Assembly: GCA_963765555.1 (NCBI GenBank) | Contig: CAVXWX010000008.1 | Location: 124,001 to 188,000, forward strand | Length of the DNA: 64,000 nucleotides | Direction: 5' to 3' | Source: JL08 sp963765555 | GTDB lineage: Bacteria; Pseudomonadota; Alphaproteobacteria; Rhodobacterales; Rhodobacteraceae | Part shown: piece after piece, positions 19,626 through 27,920 of the stretch | How positions within the stretch are numbered: position 1 is the first letter of the stretch | How the letters are laid out: each line of letters begins with the position of its first letter | The notes under the pieces: model-generated | What the model was told of the DNA's origin: nothing | The model's database searches: none | What the model saw: the letters and a program-made list of their open reading frames with translations, nothing else | Made by a program: the position numbers and the translations under genes

Positions 19626-20497
19626 GCCGCCCAGTCCAGTATCGCGGCGGCCACCTCGGCCGGTTTCTGGTGGTGCAACCAGTGGTCTGCCCCCGTGATA
19701 CGCACGCGTGTCAGATCGGGGGCAAACTCTTCCAGCCCTTCGGTTGACACCTCAAGCAACGCGGTGTCATCGACACCCCAGATCAGCAGATGGGGGCAGC
19801 GCACCTGCATCTTTTCGGGCGGGTAGTGCGGATTGTCCGTCACCGGAACGCCCGTTTCGGCCACTTTGAACGGGGCGGCCCGATACCAGTTCAACATGGC
19901 GCTGAACCGCCCCTGGCGCGACCATTCGGCGGTATATTCCGCCTGTTTCGCGGGCGTCAGCCAGTTCATGTCCATCGTTTTGTTCAGAAACCCGAACAGG
20001 GCCGAAAACCCGCTGGCCGAAAGCACATCTTCGGCTCCGTCCGCGCGCAGCATATTCATGTAAGCGGACGCTTGCGATTGCGCGCCGCCTGCGGATACCT
20101 CGCGCCGGAACGGTACAGGATGCACACCGTTCATGATGATCAGTTTTTCAACCAGATCGGGGCAGAACATCGCCAACCCATAGGCCACAGCGGCACCCCA
20201 ATCATGGCCCAGAACGGTCACAGGGCCGCGGCCCAATTGCCCGATCAGGGCCGCCATATCGCCCACCAGCTCGGATACAGCGTAGTTTTCGACGCCTTCA
20301 GGGGCCCAGCTTTGGCCATAGCCGCGCATATCGGGCGCGATGCAGTGATAGCGATCACTGAGCAAGGGGGCCAGTTCGCCCCAAGCGCCGCCATATTCGG
20401 GAAATCCGTGCAACATCAGCAAAACCGGCAGGTCCGGATCGCCCCACGAGCGGATGAAAAACGGGTTTCCGTTCAGGGTGAGCGTTTTGGTGTCCAT
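19622..20497 (-). CDS. Alpha/beta hydrolase, epoxide-hydrolase-like
   Basis: A 291-residue hydrolase. The oxyanion loop is LMLHGFPEYGGAW near residue 30, and the nucleophile elbow is VTVLGHDWGAAVAYG with aspartate at the nucleophile position (G-H-D-W-G), as in epoxide hydrolases and haloalkane dehalogenases. The general-base histidine is in ITGADHWLHHQKPAEVA near the C-terminus. I chose the ATG at 20497, one base beyond the stop of the upstream dienelactone-hydrolase-like gene, which suggests coupled translation. The natural substrate is unknown. Confidence 0.82.
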   Translation of the reverse strand: MDTKTLTLNGNPFFIRSWGDPDLPVLLMLHGFPEYGGAWGELAPLLSDRYHCIAPDMRGYGQSWAPEGVENYAVSELVGDMAALIGQLGRGPVTVLGHDWGAAVAYGLAMFCPDLVEKLIIMNGVHPVPFRREVSAGGAQSQASAYMNMLRADGAEDVLSASGFSALFGFLNKTMDMNWLTPAKQAEYTAEWSRQGRFSAMLNWYRAAPFKVAETGVPVTDNPHYPPEKMQVRCPHLLIWGVDDTALLEVSTEGLEEFAPDLTRVRITGADHWLHHQKPAEVAAAILDWAA

Positions 20498-20498
20498 G

Positions 20499-21800
20499 TC
20501 ACTGATCCTTTGCCTTGGTTTCAAACCGTAGCCCGGCGGCAGTGCGGGCGCGAAAACCGGCCCAATAGGTGTGATCGGCTGTTTCCTGACCGGCATCATC
20601 CAGCGCAACCACGCCATTTGATGACTGCGGAACCAGATCAAGATAGCGCGCCCGCGAGACATCCTGTTTCAGGTGAATGTCCAGAAATGTTGTGGTGAAA
20701 TGCTGCGCGATATTGTTCATGCGCACGGTATCCCAAACCGGATCGCTGTAATGTTCGGCTGGCGCAAATTCCAGATTGTCCACCGGTGCCCAGCTTTCAA
20801 CCGGTGCGGGGATCGGCGCGGCGGCATTGTGGTTGGCGTTTTCGAATGTCAGCAGGTGGCGTTCTGTTCCCACCGTTTCGTCAAAGATCTGCCGGATCGC
20901 GGCATAGACCGACACATCATCGACGGATCCCGCGATCAGCAATGTGGGCTTGTGCAATCCGGCCAGTCCGACATCGTCCCAGATGTCGGCATTCATGCCC
21001 CACGGGCCGATGGCCACAATCGCCTTGACGCGCGGATCAATCAGCGCCTCATGGGGTTCGCTGCCGGACAGATGCCGTTCCAGCAGGGCGTTGGGTGCGC
21101 TCCAGCTGGCCTCGACCGCGGCAGGGGTGACCCCGGCACCCCCGTAAACCAGCGCACCGTACCCGCCCATGGAAAACCCGATGACGGCGGCATTGTCGGC
21201 ATCCACAATATCCCCCAACGGTCCATCCAGGGCGGCCATCTGATCGATCACAAACCGCTGGTCCAGCGGGCGGTTGTACAGTGTCGAACCGAACGCGCCC
21301 TGATCGGAATAGGTACTGTCCGTGTGATCAATCGACACCGTGACATAGCCTTTGGACGCAAGGTTTTCGCCAAGATGTGACATCAGGAACCGGTTTCCGG
21401 GGTAGCCGTGGCTGATCACGACAAGTGGAAACGCATCGCCGCTATGCGGCTCTGCATCCCGTGTGGCGCGCCCGGTCAGCGTGACCTCGGTTTTGCCGTC
21501 GCGCAGGATTGCGCGATAGGTGCCACCCTGAGCCGTGCCCAGCTGTGCCGGATACCAGATTTCAACCGTCAAAGGGCGATCGTAACGCGGCGTTTCACTG
21601 GCGGTGGTGTTCAGGATATCAACCTGATCGGGGTTTACCAACCTGCGGGTCTGGACGCCGACGCTGAAGTCGCCAAAGGCGGCCAGTTCGGGGGCATCCG
21701 AACGCACGATGCTGATCTGGTTTTCTGCCAGCGCAGTCTGTCCCAGTGCGGCACCAAGAACGGCGGCGGCCAACGCTGATTTGGGTGAATTTGCAGTCAC
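20499..21800 (-). CDS. Exported alpha/beta hydrolase, predicted dienelactone-hydrolase-like
   Basis: A 433-residue exported protein. Residues 1-25 are a signal peptide ending in GQTALAENQ. The hydrolase core shows an HGYPGN oxyanion loop, SIDHTDSTYSDQGAF, and a nucleophile elbow, VIGFSMGGYGALV, with serine. The histidine is probably in LLTFENANHNAAAP. Proteins of this set resemble platelet-activating-factor acetylhydrolase and predicted dienelactone hydrolases, but their substrates are not established. It is probably co-transcribed with the cytoplasmic hydrolase that follows one base later. Confidence 0.78.
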   Translation of the reverse strand: MTANSPKSALAAAVLGAALGQTALAENQISIVRSDAPELAAFGDFSVGVQTRRLVNPDQVDILNTTASETPRYDRPLTVEIWYPAQLGTAQGGTYRAILRDGKTEVTLTGRATRDAEPHSGDAFPLVVISHGYPGNRFLMSHLGENLASKGYVTVSIDHTDSTYSDQGAFGSTLYNRPLDQRFVIDQMAALDGPLGDIVDADNAAVIGFSMGGYGALVYGGAGVTPAAVEASWSAPNALLERHLSGSEPHEALIDPRVKAIVAIGPWGMNADIWDDVGLAGLHKPTLLIAGSVDDVSVYAAIRQIFDETVGTERHLLTFENANHNAAAPIPAPVESWAPVDNLEFAPAEHYSDPVWDTVRMNNIAQHFTTTFLDIHLKQDVSRARYLDLVPQSSNGVVALDDAGQETADHTYWAGFRARTAAGLRFETKAKDQ

Positions 21801-21962
21801 GGTAAACTCCTATAGGGCGTACGTCCCCGGATTTGGACAACAGAAGGCACACAGCCCGCGTGAATGCGCAAGCGTGTTGTTCGCAAAGTTTGACAGGGAT
21901 CAAGGACAGGCAAAGGCGTTGGACCTACAATTCGCCCAAGTTCAAAAGCGAGGAAATTCTGT

Positions 21963-22937
21963 ATGTCAGTCACAAAAACGGCCACGATAACACCCGAAAC
22001 GGATACCAAGGAAAAGCCTGAGCCGAAAGCGGTTGAGGTGCAAGCGCCTTCGCCCGAGAAGATTCGGCAGGCGTTTGAGAGCGGGCGATACCCCTACACC
22101 ACGCGTATGTCGCGCCGCAGCTACGAAGACCGTAAGGCGCTGTTGCAGGCCGAGCTTTTGAAAGTGCAGTTGTGGGCGCAGGAAACAGGCCAGAAATTTG
22201 TGCTGCTGTTTGAAGGCCGCGATGCTGCCGGCAAGGGCGGTACGATCAAGCGGTTTACCGAACACCTGAACCCGCGGGCCGCGCGCGTCGTTGCATTGAA
22301 CAAACCCACCGAAGAAGAACGCGGCCAGTGGTATTTCCAGCGCTATATCGCACATCTGCCCACCGCCGGTGAAATGGTGCTGTATGACCGCAGCTGGTAC
22401 AACCGCGCGGGCGTGGAACGGGTGATGGAATTCTGCGAACCCGGCGAATACCTGGAATTCATGCGCCAGACCCCCGATCTGGAACGCATGCTGGTCCGCT
22501 CGGGCATCAAGCTTTACAAATACTGGTTTTCCGTGACGCAAAAGGAACAAAAGGCCCGCTTTGACAGCCGCGCCACCGATCCGTTGAAGCGCTGGAAGCT
22601 GAGCCCGATCGACAAGGCATCGCTGGACAAATGGGATGACTATACCCAAGCCAAGGAAGCGATGTTCTTTTACACCGATACTGCCGATGCGCCGTGGACG
22701 ATTGTAAAATCGAACGACAAGAAACGCGCGCGCTTGGCGTGTATGACACATTTTCTGGCGTCGCTGGAATATCCGGGCAAAGACTATGATCTTGTCGGAC
22801 AGCCCGATCCGCTGATTGTGGGGCACGCCAATCATGTCGTGCACAATGCAGACCAGATTTTGGGTACGGCACAGCACCCGGGCCAGCGCCGTACACCAAC
22901 CCCGTCACCGGCTAAAGCGCAGACCGCAAAATCCTAA
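21963..22937 (+). CDS. ppk2: Polyphosphate kinase 2 (PPK2 family)
   Basis: Uses polyphosphate to phosphorylate nucleoside diphosphates, most often GDP or ADP. The 324-residue protein has the PPK2 Walker A-like motif FEGRDAAGKGGTIKRFTEHL near residue 90, the lid motif YDRSWYNRAGVERVMEFC near residue 145, and SKDQK-region counterparts (KYWFSVTQKEQKARFD). The first 35 residues are a charged, lysine/glutamate-rich extension. The length fits one-domain PPK2 class I enzymes. A GAGGAAATTCT sequence precedes the ATG. It is unlinked to the ppk1-ppx pair at 0-4 kb. Its 3' end overlaps the convergent DUF2461 gene by 26 bases. Confidence 0.92.
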   Translation: MSVTKTATITPETDTKEKPEPKAVEVQAPSPEKIRQAFESGRYPYTTRMSRRSYEDRKALLQAELLKVQLWAQETGQKFVLLFEGRDAAGKGGTIKRFTEHLNPRAARVVALNKPTEEERGQWYFQRYIAHLPTAGEMVLYDRSWYNRAGVERVMEFCEPGEYLEFMRQTPDLERMLVRSGIKLYKYWFSVTQKEQKARFDSRATDPLKRWKLSPIDKASLDKWDDYTQAKEAMFFYTDTADAPWTIVKSNDKKRARLACMTHFLASLEYPGKDYDLVGQPDPLIVGHANHVVHNADQILGTAQHPGQRRTPTPSPAKAQTAKS

Positions 22938-23565
22938 GCACAGGCGCGAACGCGGCAAATGATGTATGCAAGGCCGCAGCAGGGTCGCGCCGATCCTGCT
23001 GCGGCACTTCGCGCCACAGCGAAAGCCCTTTGCGGCGCAACAGGTCAGCGTGCCTGTGATCGGCACCAAAAGGGGATGGTACACGTTTCAGATCAGGGTC
23101 ACGCACCGTACAGCCGTTGTGTATGGCGGTGGTGGTCGCGCAGGCCATTTTATCCCCGAACGGGCCATCCACGGCAGTGCGCCACTTTGTCAACGCGTCC
23201 TTGTTGAAGGCCATAATACCACCGCCTGTAGTGACATAATCAGGGGCAATTCCGAAAAAATACCCGATGTCCTGACACAGTCCTGCGCGTTCGCTCCACA
23301 TCATGTGCAGATGCGTATGAAAGGGGGTCTTGTCTTTGGAAAAGCGGACATCGCGGTGCGGGCGAAACAGTTTGCTGTCAAAGTCAAAACCCGTCTGTTT
23401 GTGCAGGTCATGGGCAATCTGATCCAGCAAGAGCAGTACGGGTGTTTTCAGGTCGGCTTCGTACGCGGCTTTTTGTGACAAGAACCAGTGTCGGGTGTTG
23501 TTCTGCGCCAGCGCGCCCAGAAAGCGTTGCGCGTCAGGAATGAATGTTGAAAACCCGCTGTTCAT
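22912..23565 (-). CDS. DUF2461 family protein (TIGR02453)
   Basis: A 217-residue protein of unknown function. It begins with the family pattern FIPDAQRFLGALAQNNTRHWFLSQKA and continues with KLFRPHRDVRFSKDKTPFHTH and the glycine-rich GGGIMAFNKDALTKWR segment, all hallmarks of DUF2461. No catalytic residue has been assigned to the family. It converges on ppk2 with a 26-base overlap, so both reading frames use the same DNA at their ends. Confidence 0.82.
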   Translation of the reverse strand: MNSGFSTFIPDAQRFLGALAQNNTRHWFLSQKAAYEADLKTPVLLLLDQIAHDLHKQTGFDFDSKLFRPHRDVRFSKDKTPFHTHLHMMWSERAGLCQDIGYFFGIAPDYVTTGGGIMAFNKDALTKWRTAVDGPFGDKMACATTTAIHNGCTVRDPDLKRVPSPFGADHRHADLLRRKGLSLWREVPQQDRRDPAAALHTSFAAFAPVLRILRSAL

Positions 23566-23666
23566 CTGACCGACCTTGGCGAAAACCTGCCTTCAGGCTA
23601 GCCGATGGTCCGGAATCACGCCAGCGCCGCGTTGTGAGACTACAAATTACCGATTAGATACATCGT

Positions 23667-24293
23667 ATGGAACGCGTTCTGATCTTGTGTGCAATGATCT
23701 TGGGCCCTGCGTGTGCAGCGGCGCATCCGCATGTGTTTGTCGATACCGAATTGCGGGTTCAGGTGGATGCAAATGGCATGTTGACCGGTGTTGAACTGGT
23801 TTGGGAATATGACGATCTGTATTCCCTGCTGTTGTTCGAAGATATGGGGCTGGATCAGGATGGTGACGGGCGCTTGCACCCCGAGGAAGAGGCCCGCCTT
23901 GCCGGTTTCGATATGAATTGGATCGAAGGCTACGAAGGGGATCTTTATCTTAAGGCGGATCAGGGAAAGATCGAACTGGGGCCGCCACAGCCGCGCGAAA
24001 CCACCGTTGTGAACGCACGGATACGCACCGTGCACTTTAGATCGATTGATCCGGTGCCAGCGGATGCGGTGACGATACGCGCCTATGATCCCACGTTTTA
24101 CACGGCCTATGATCTGAAATCCGTGACCGCAAGCGGTGGATGCAGCACGCAGATCCAAGAGGCCGATCTGGATGCTGCCTTTGCGCTGACCGAAAAACTG
24201 GTTGGTGAAATGGCGGCAGACGCTGATGAAGATGCCTATCCCGAAGTTGGCGAAGCCTTTGCCAGCACGGTGGTCGTGTCATGCGCAAACTGA
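23667..24293 (+). CDS. DUF1007 exported protein, partner of the NicO permease
   Basis: A 208-residue exported protein. The signal peptide is followed by AHPHVFVDTELRVQVD, the usual opening of mature DUF1007 proteins; its histidines may bind metal. A segment near residue 68, DQDGDGRLHPEE, has the spacing of a calcium-binding EF-hand loop. DUF1007 genes are regularly found next to NicO/RcnA-type nickel-cobalt permeases. Here the next gene overlaps by 13 bases, so they are surely one unit. A periplasmic metal-handling accessory role is inferred. Confidence 0.82.
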   Translation: MERVLILCAMILGPACAAAHPHVFVDTELRVQVDANGMLTGVELVWEYDDLYSLLLFEDMGLDQDGDGRLHPEEEARLAGFDMNWIEGYEGDLYLKADQGKIELGPPQPRETTVVNARIRTVHFRSIDPVPADAVTIRAYDPTFYTAYDLKSVTASGGCSTQIQEADLDAAFALTEKLVGEMAADADEDAYPEVGEAFASTVVVSCAN

Positions 24294-25171
24294 TCTGGGT
24301 GGGTTTGGCCGCAATTGCCGCGCTGGCGATATGGCTTTGGCCGATGGGCGGCATGGCCGATGTCACCCGCTGGGCGGCGGTCGGGCAGCGGGATGCGCAA
24401 AACGCGCTGGCAGGCGCGTTGCGCGCGGTGCGCGCCGGTGATGCGGGGGCGTGGGCGCTGTTGCTGGGGTTGTGTTTTGCCTATGGGTTCTTTCACGCCG
24501 CGGGGCCGGGCCATGGCAAACTGGTGATCGGCGGGTACGGTGTGGCGCGCCGTGTGTCCGCGCTGCGTCTTGGGGCGCTGGCGATTGCATCGTCGCTGGC
24601 GCAGGCGGCAACGGCTGTGCTGCTTGTTTATTCCGGCGTCTGGATTCTGGGGATGGGCCGTGAGGCGCTGACAGGGGCGGCAGAAACCCTGTTCGCGCCG
24701 CTCAGCTATGGTGCGATTGCCCTTGTCGGCGTGTGGCTTTTGCTGCGCGGAATAAAACGGTTCCGTACGGTGCGCCACGTGGGCCACGAAAAAGACGCAC
24801 ACGGAAATTGCCACACTTGCGGGCACAAACATGCGCCCACGCCCGAGGATGTAAGCGACATCACCACGTGGCGCGATGCGGTTGTTCTGATCGGGGCGAT
24901 TGCGATTCGTCCCTGTACCGGTGCGCTGTTCGTGCTGATCCTCACCTGGCAGATGGGCATTGCTGCGGCAGGGATCGCAGGCGCGTTTGCCATGGGGTTG
25001 GGCACGGCCAGTGTCACGCTTGCCGTGGCCTTTGCCGCCACCTTCCTGCGGGAAGGCACGCTGGCACAGATGCAGGGTACGACGGCCCTGCGCGCGATGG
25101 CGGTGCTGGAAATGCTGGCGGGTGCTGTTGTTGCAACCCTTGCCGTTCAAATCCTGCTGCGTCTGATCTGA
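24281..25171 (+). CDS. NicO/RcnA-type nickel-cobalt transporter
   Basis: An inner-membrane protein of 296 residues with about six transmembrane segments. The family signature FFHAAGPGHGKLVIGGY lies near residue 71, and the second, RPCTGALFVLILTWQMG, near residue 210. Between them is a cytoplasmic histidine-rich loop (GHEKDAHGNCHTCGHKHAP), typical of RcnA-like exporters. Whether it imports or exports nickel and cobalt cannot be decided from sequence; the His-rich loop leans towards export. The start overlaps the DUF1007 gene by 13 bases. Confidence 0.85.
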   Translation: MRKLIWVGLAAIAALAIWLWPMGGMADVTRWAAVGQRDAQNALAGALRAVRAGDAGAWALLLGLCFAYGFFHAAGPGHGKLVIGGYGVARRVSALRLGALAIASSLAQAATAVLLVYSGVWILGMGREALTGAAETLFAPLSYGAIALVGVWLLLRGIKRFRTVRHVGHEKDAHGNCHTCGHKHAPTPEDVSDITTWRDAVVLIGAIAIRPCTGALFVLILTWQMGIAAAGIAGAFAMGLGTASVTLAVAFAATFLREGTLAQMQGTTALRAMAVLEMLAGAVVATLAVQILLRLI

Positions 25172-25219
25172 TCCGGTTGTGGCCTTGCCGGGGCAGGCCA
25201 ATCGGCCTAAGCGTTGGGC

Positions 25220-26596
25220 ATGACGTCCGTATCCCATCCTTCCCCGCACATGATGAGCTATGGCCAGCACACGCGCGCGCTAAGTGTGCTGGGCCTGCCA
25301 TTGATCGGCGGCCATCTGGCGCAATTTGCCATCGGGTTAACCGATACGGTGATGCTGGGCTGGTACGGGGCGGCGGCCTTGGCAGCGGTGACGCTGGCGG
25401 GCAGTTTCTTTTTCACCCTGTTCATCATGGGCGGCGGATTTGCATGGGCGGTGATGCCCATGGTGGCCAGTTTCCACGCCGAAGGCGATGAAACCAGCCT
25501 GCGCCGCGCCACCCGCATGGGCATGTGGCTGTCGATGATTTTCGCGGCCTGCGCCCTGCCTGTGTTCTGGTGGTCGTCACCTGTTTTGCAAGCCTTGGGG
25601 CAAGACCCTGATCTGGCGATGGCCGCGCAGGGCTATTTGCGTATCGCAGGCTGGGGGATTGTCCCGGCCTTGCTGGTGATGGTGATCAAATCCTATCTTG
25701 CCGCGCTGGAACGGACACAGATCGTATTGTGGATATCCCTGCTGTCGGCGGTTGCCAATGGTCTGGCCAATTATGCGCTGATCTTTGGCAATTGGGGCGC
25801 GCCGGAACTGGGGCTTCAGGGGGCTGCGATTGCATCACTGGCGACACATCTGATTTCTTTGATTGGGGTGATCTGGTATGCGGTGCGCGCCTTGCCCGAA
25901 CACCGTCTTTTCCAGCGTTTGTGGCGGCTTGATCCGGAAATGTTCGCCCGCGTGTTCAATCTTGGGTGGCCGATCAGCCTGACCAGCCTTGCCGAAACGG
26001 GGCTTTTTGTGGCCAGCGCGCTGATGATGGGGTGGCTGGGGACAATCCCGCTGGCGGCGCACGGCATTGCCATCACGTTGGCCAGTGGTACCTTCATGGT
26101 GCATCTGGGGATCAGCAACGCGGCCACGATACGGGCAGGAAATGCCTATGGCCGCCGCGATGTTAATCATATGGCGCGGGGCGGGCGCACCGCAATTGTT
26201 CTGTCCCTTGTCATGTCGGCCCTGACGGTTCTGGTGTTTCTGACCGTCCCCGAATTTCTGATTGACGGGTTTCTGGACGCGGGCGAACCGGCACGCGATC
26301 AGATCATGGCAATCGGCGTCGGGCTTTTGGCGATGGCGGCCCTGTTCCAGTTGGTGGATGGTGCGCAGGTGATTGCGCTGGGCCTGTTGCGCGGCGTGCA
26401 GGATACCAAGGTGCCGATGATTATCGCGGCCTTCAGCTATTGGGGCATCGGGATGCCATGCAGCTATGTTCTGGGGTTTGTCGCCGATATGGGGGCCATC
26501 GGCGTCTGGCTGGGTCTGGTGATCGGGCTTGCCGTGGCGGCGGTGCTGCTCATGATCCGGTTCTGGGGCCCGACACTACACCGCTTGCGCGGCTAG
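25220..26596 (+). CDS. MATE family efflux transporter
   Basis: A 12-helix inner-membrane antiporter of about 458 residues, similar to NorM/DinF multidrug and toxin exporters. Repeated-half features are visible: LGLPLIGGHLAQFAIGLTDT near the N-terminus and FNLGWPISLTSLAETGLFVA at the start of the second half. The C-terminal helices read VIGLAVAAVLLMIRFWG. I prefer the ATG at 25220; an upstream in-frame TTG at 25214 and a later ATG pair at 25250 are alternatives, and none has a strong ribosome-binding site. Confidence 0.88.
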   Translation: MTSVSHPSPHMMSYGQHTRALSVLGLPLIGGHLAQFAIGLTDTVMLGWYGAAALAAVTLAGSFFFTLFIMGGGFAWAVMPMVASFHAEGDETSLRRATRMGMWLSMIFAACALPVFWWSSPVLQALGQDPDLAMAAQGYLRIAGWGIVPALLVMVIKSYLAALERTQIVLWISLLSAVANGLANYALIFGNWGAPELGLQGAAIASLATHLISLIGVIWYAVRALPEHRLFQRLWRLDPEMFARVFNLGWPISLTSLAETGLFVASALMMGWLGTIPLAAHGIAITLASGTFMVHLGISNAATIRAGNAYGRRDVNHMARGGRTAIVLSLVMSALTVLVFLTVPEFLIDGFLDAGEPARDQIMAIGVGLLAMAALFQLVDGAQVIALGLLRGVQDTKVPMIIAAFSYWGIGMPCSYVLGFVADMGAIGVWLGLVIGLAVAAVLLMIRFWGPTLHRLRG

Positions 26597-26598
26597 GT

Positions 26599-27267
26599 TC
26601 ACGAATTGTGGACAATGATTTCCATAACATCTTCATAGGTCAAAGACCGCGCCACCCGATCGGCAATGCCCGATTTCAGGGCGTCCTGACCTGCCGCTTT
26701 GGGGTTTGAATCCGGCGGCACCTTAATGGGCTTGTCGGTGTGCGCGCCGGTCAATTGGGCCAATGTTCCGGCCAGATGCGTTTCCTGCCATGCCTTGGAC
26801 ACAAGATCCTCGTACCGCAGGTGGAATTTCGTGGCCGAAGGCTCGGACGCGAAAAAGGTCACCACCCCAAGGTAGAGGTCAATCTCGGCATCTATCAACC
26901 GGCGCTGTCTCAGGGGCGAAAAGCCCGCAAAACCCTTGTGCTCGCGCAGGAGCTTGGATGGAATCGCAGCACGGGGATTTCGCGTCAGCAAAAGAAACCC
27001 CAGCGGTGCATCCACATGGGCGCGGTGGAACATGATCTGGCTGGGACGGTGCGAGGTATATCCAACCGGATCCGGATCGGTGATTTCGATCTGGCTTTCG
27101 CCTGCGCGGGTTTTGCGGGCATGCATCGGCAAATCTTTCTTGCCGCTGCGGGGGCATCCCATGGTTGGACGGCCGGAATATGTTTCAAGCAGTGTGCGGA
27201 CAAGATCACTGCCGCTGCGCGGATAAGAGGCAACGTGCCACGCCGGTTTCCTGAAGTCTGGTTCCAC
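26599..27267 (-). CDS. Sulfotransferase-like P-loop protein
   Basis: A 222-residue protein. Near the N-terminus, HVASYPRSGSDLVRTLLETY matches the 5'-phosphosulfate-binding loop of PAPS-dependent sulfotransferases (YPRSGxxxxR). The segment LLLTRNPRAAIPSKLLREHK resembles the 3'-phosphate-binding site (RNPR with a following serine). The acceptor is unknown. The gene starts at a GTG with AAGGATAG upstream. It stands tail-to-tail with the MATE gene, only 2 bases apart. Confidence 0.72.
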   Translation of the reverse strand: MEPDFRKPAWHVASYPRSGSDLVRTLLETYSGRPTMGCPRSGKKDLPMHARKTRAGESQIEITDPDPVGYTSHRPSQIMFHRAHVDAPLGFLLLTRNPRAAIPSKLLREHKGFAGFSPLRQRRLIDAEIDLYLGVVTFFASEPSATKFHLRYEDLVSKAWQETHLAGTLAQLTGAHTDKPIKVPPDSNPKAAGQDALKSGIADRVARSLTYEDVMEIIVHNS

Positions 27268-27413
27268 TCACGCTATCCTTGTTGTGGCCCCCCGACCCCT
27301 TACAAAACAAAGCAAAAAGCACCCGGACGCAATCCCGCGATAGCACGCGGCCTGTCAAAAAGCAGTTTTACTGTGGATTTGGGCCGTTTCTTTGCCGCGA
27401 CGGACGACACAGG

Positions 27414-27827
27414 CTAGTCGTTGGTGTCGCCTTTCATCAGGCGATCTGCCTTTTTGCGCACCAGAACCGAGCGCAGATCATGCATCGCCAGCAACAGATC
27501 ATCGGTGATCGCCTCAAGCTGGTCGGGGCTGGCCTTGGACTGGGCCCACTGCGTTGTCAGGTTCATGTAGTCGATGGCGCGATGGATATCATCGATATCG
27601 CGATGCGCCAGAACGGCTGCGCGTTTTTCCATCCAGTCCCGGATGGTGGCCATATCCTCGTCCGACAGGGTGCGATCCCCGTGCGGTTTCACTTCGCCAT
27701 TGCGGATATTGACGACAGCGATTTGGTCCATTTCGATACGGCGCTGGCGGTTCTCGGTGTCGATGCGAAACACGACAGCGCCATTTTCGCGCACCCTGAA
27801 ATAATAGTCGGGCAATTCGCTTGCCAT
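27414..27827 (-). CDS. Conserved hypothetical protein
   Basis: A 137-residue soluble protein without a family I can name. It begins MASELPDYYFRVRENGAVVF, has a mixed beta segment up to about residue 45 (RRIEMDQIAVVNIRNGEVKP), and then three amphipathic helices rich in charged residues and ending RKKADRLMKGDTND. No signal peptide or membrane segment is visible. I chose the ATG at 27827 because CAGGGG lies 7 bases upstream; an earlier in-frame ATG at 27863 lacks one. Confidence 0.65.
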   Translation of the reverse strand: MASELPDYYFRVRENGAVVFRIDTENRQRRIEMDQIAVVNIRNGEVKPHGDRTLSDEDMATIRDWMEKRAAVLAHRDIDDIHRAIDYMNLTTQWAQSKASPDQLEAITDDLLLAMHDLRSVLVRKKADRLMKGDTND

Positions 27828-27920
27828 AATGCGACCCCTGAAAAGGTTTGTGGTGGCGAACACCTAGCAGGTGGTCGCCCCTAGTTCCACATCAAGCTGC
27901 CCGACGGGTCAAGCGCCGCG

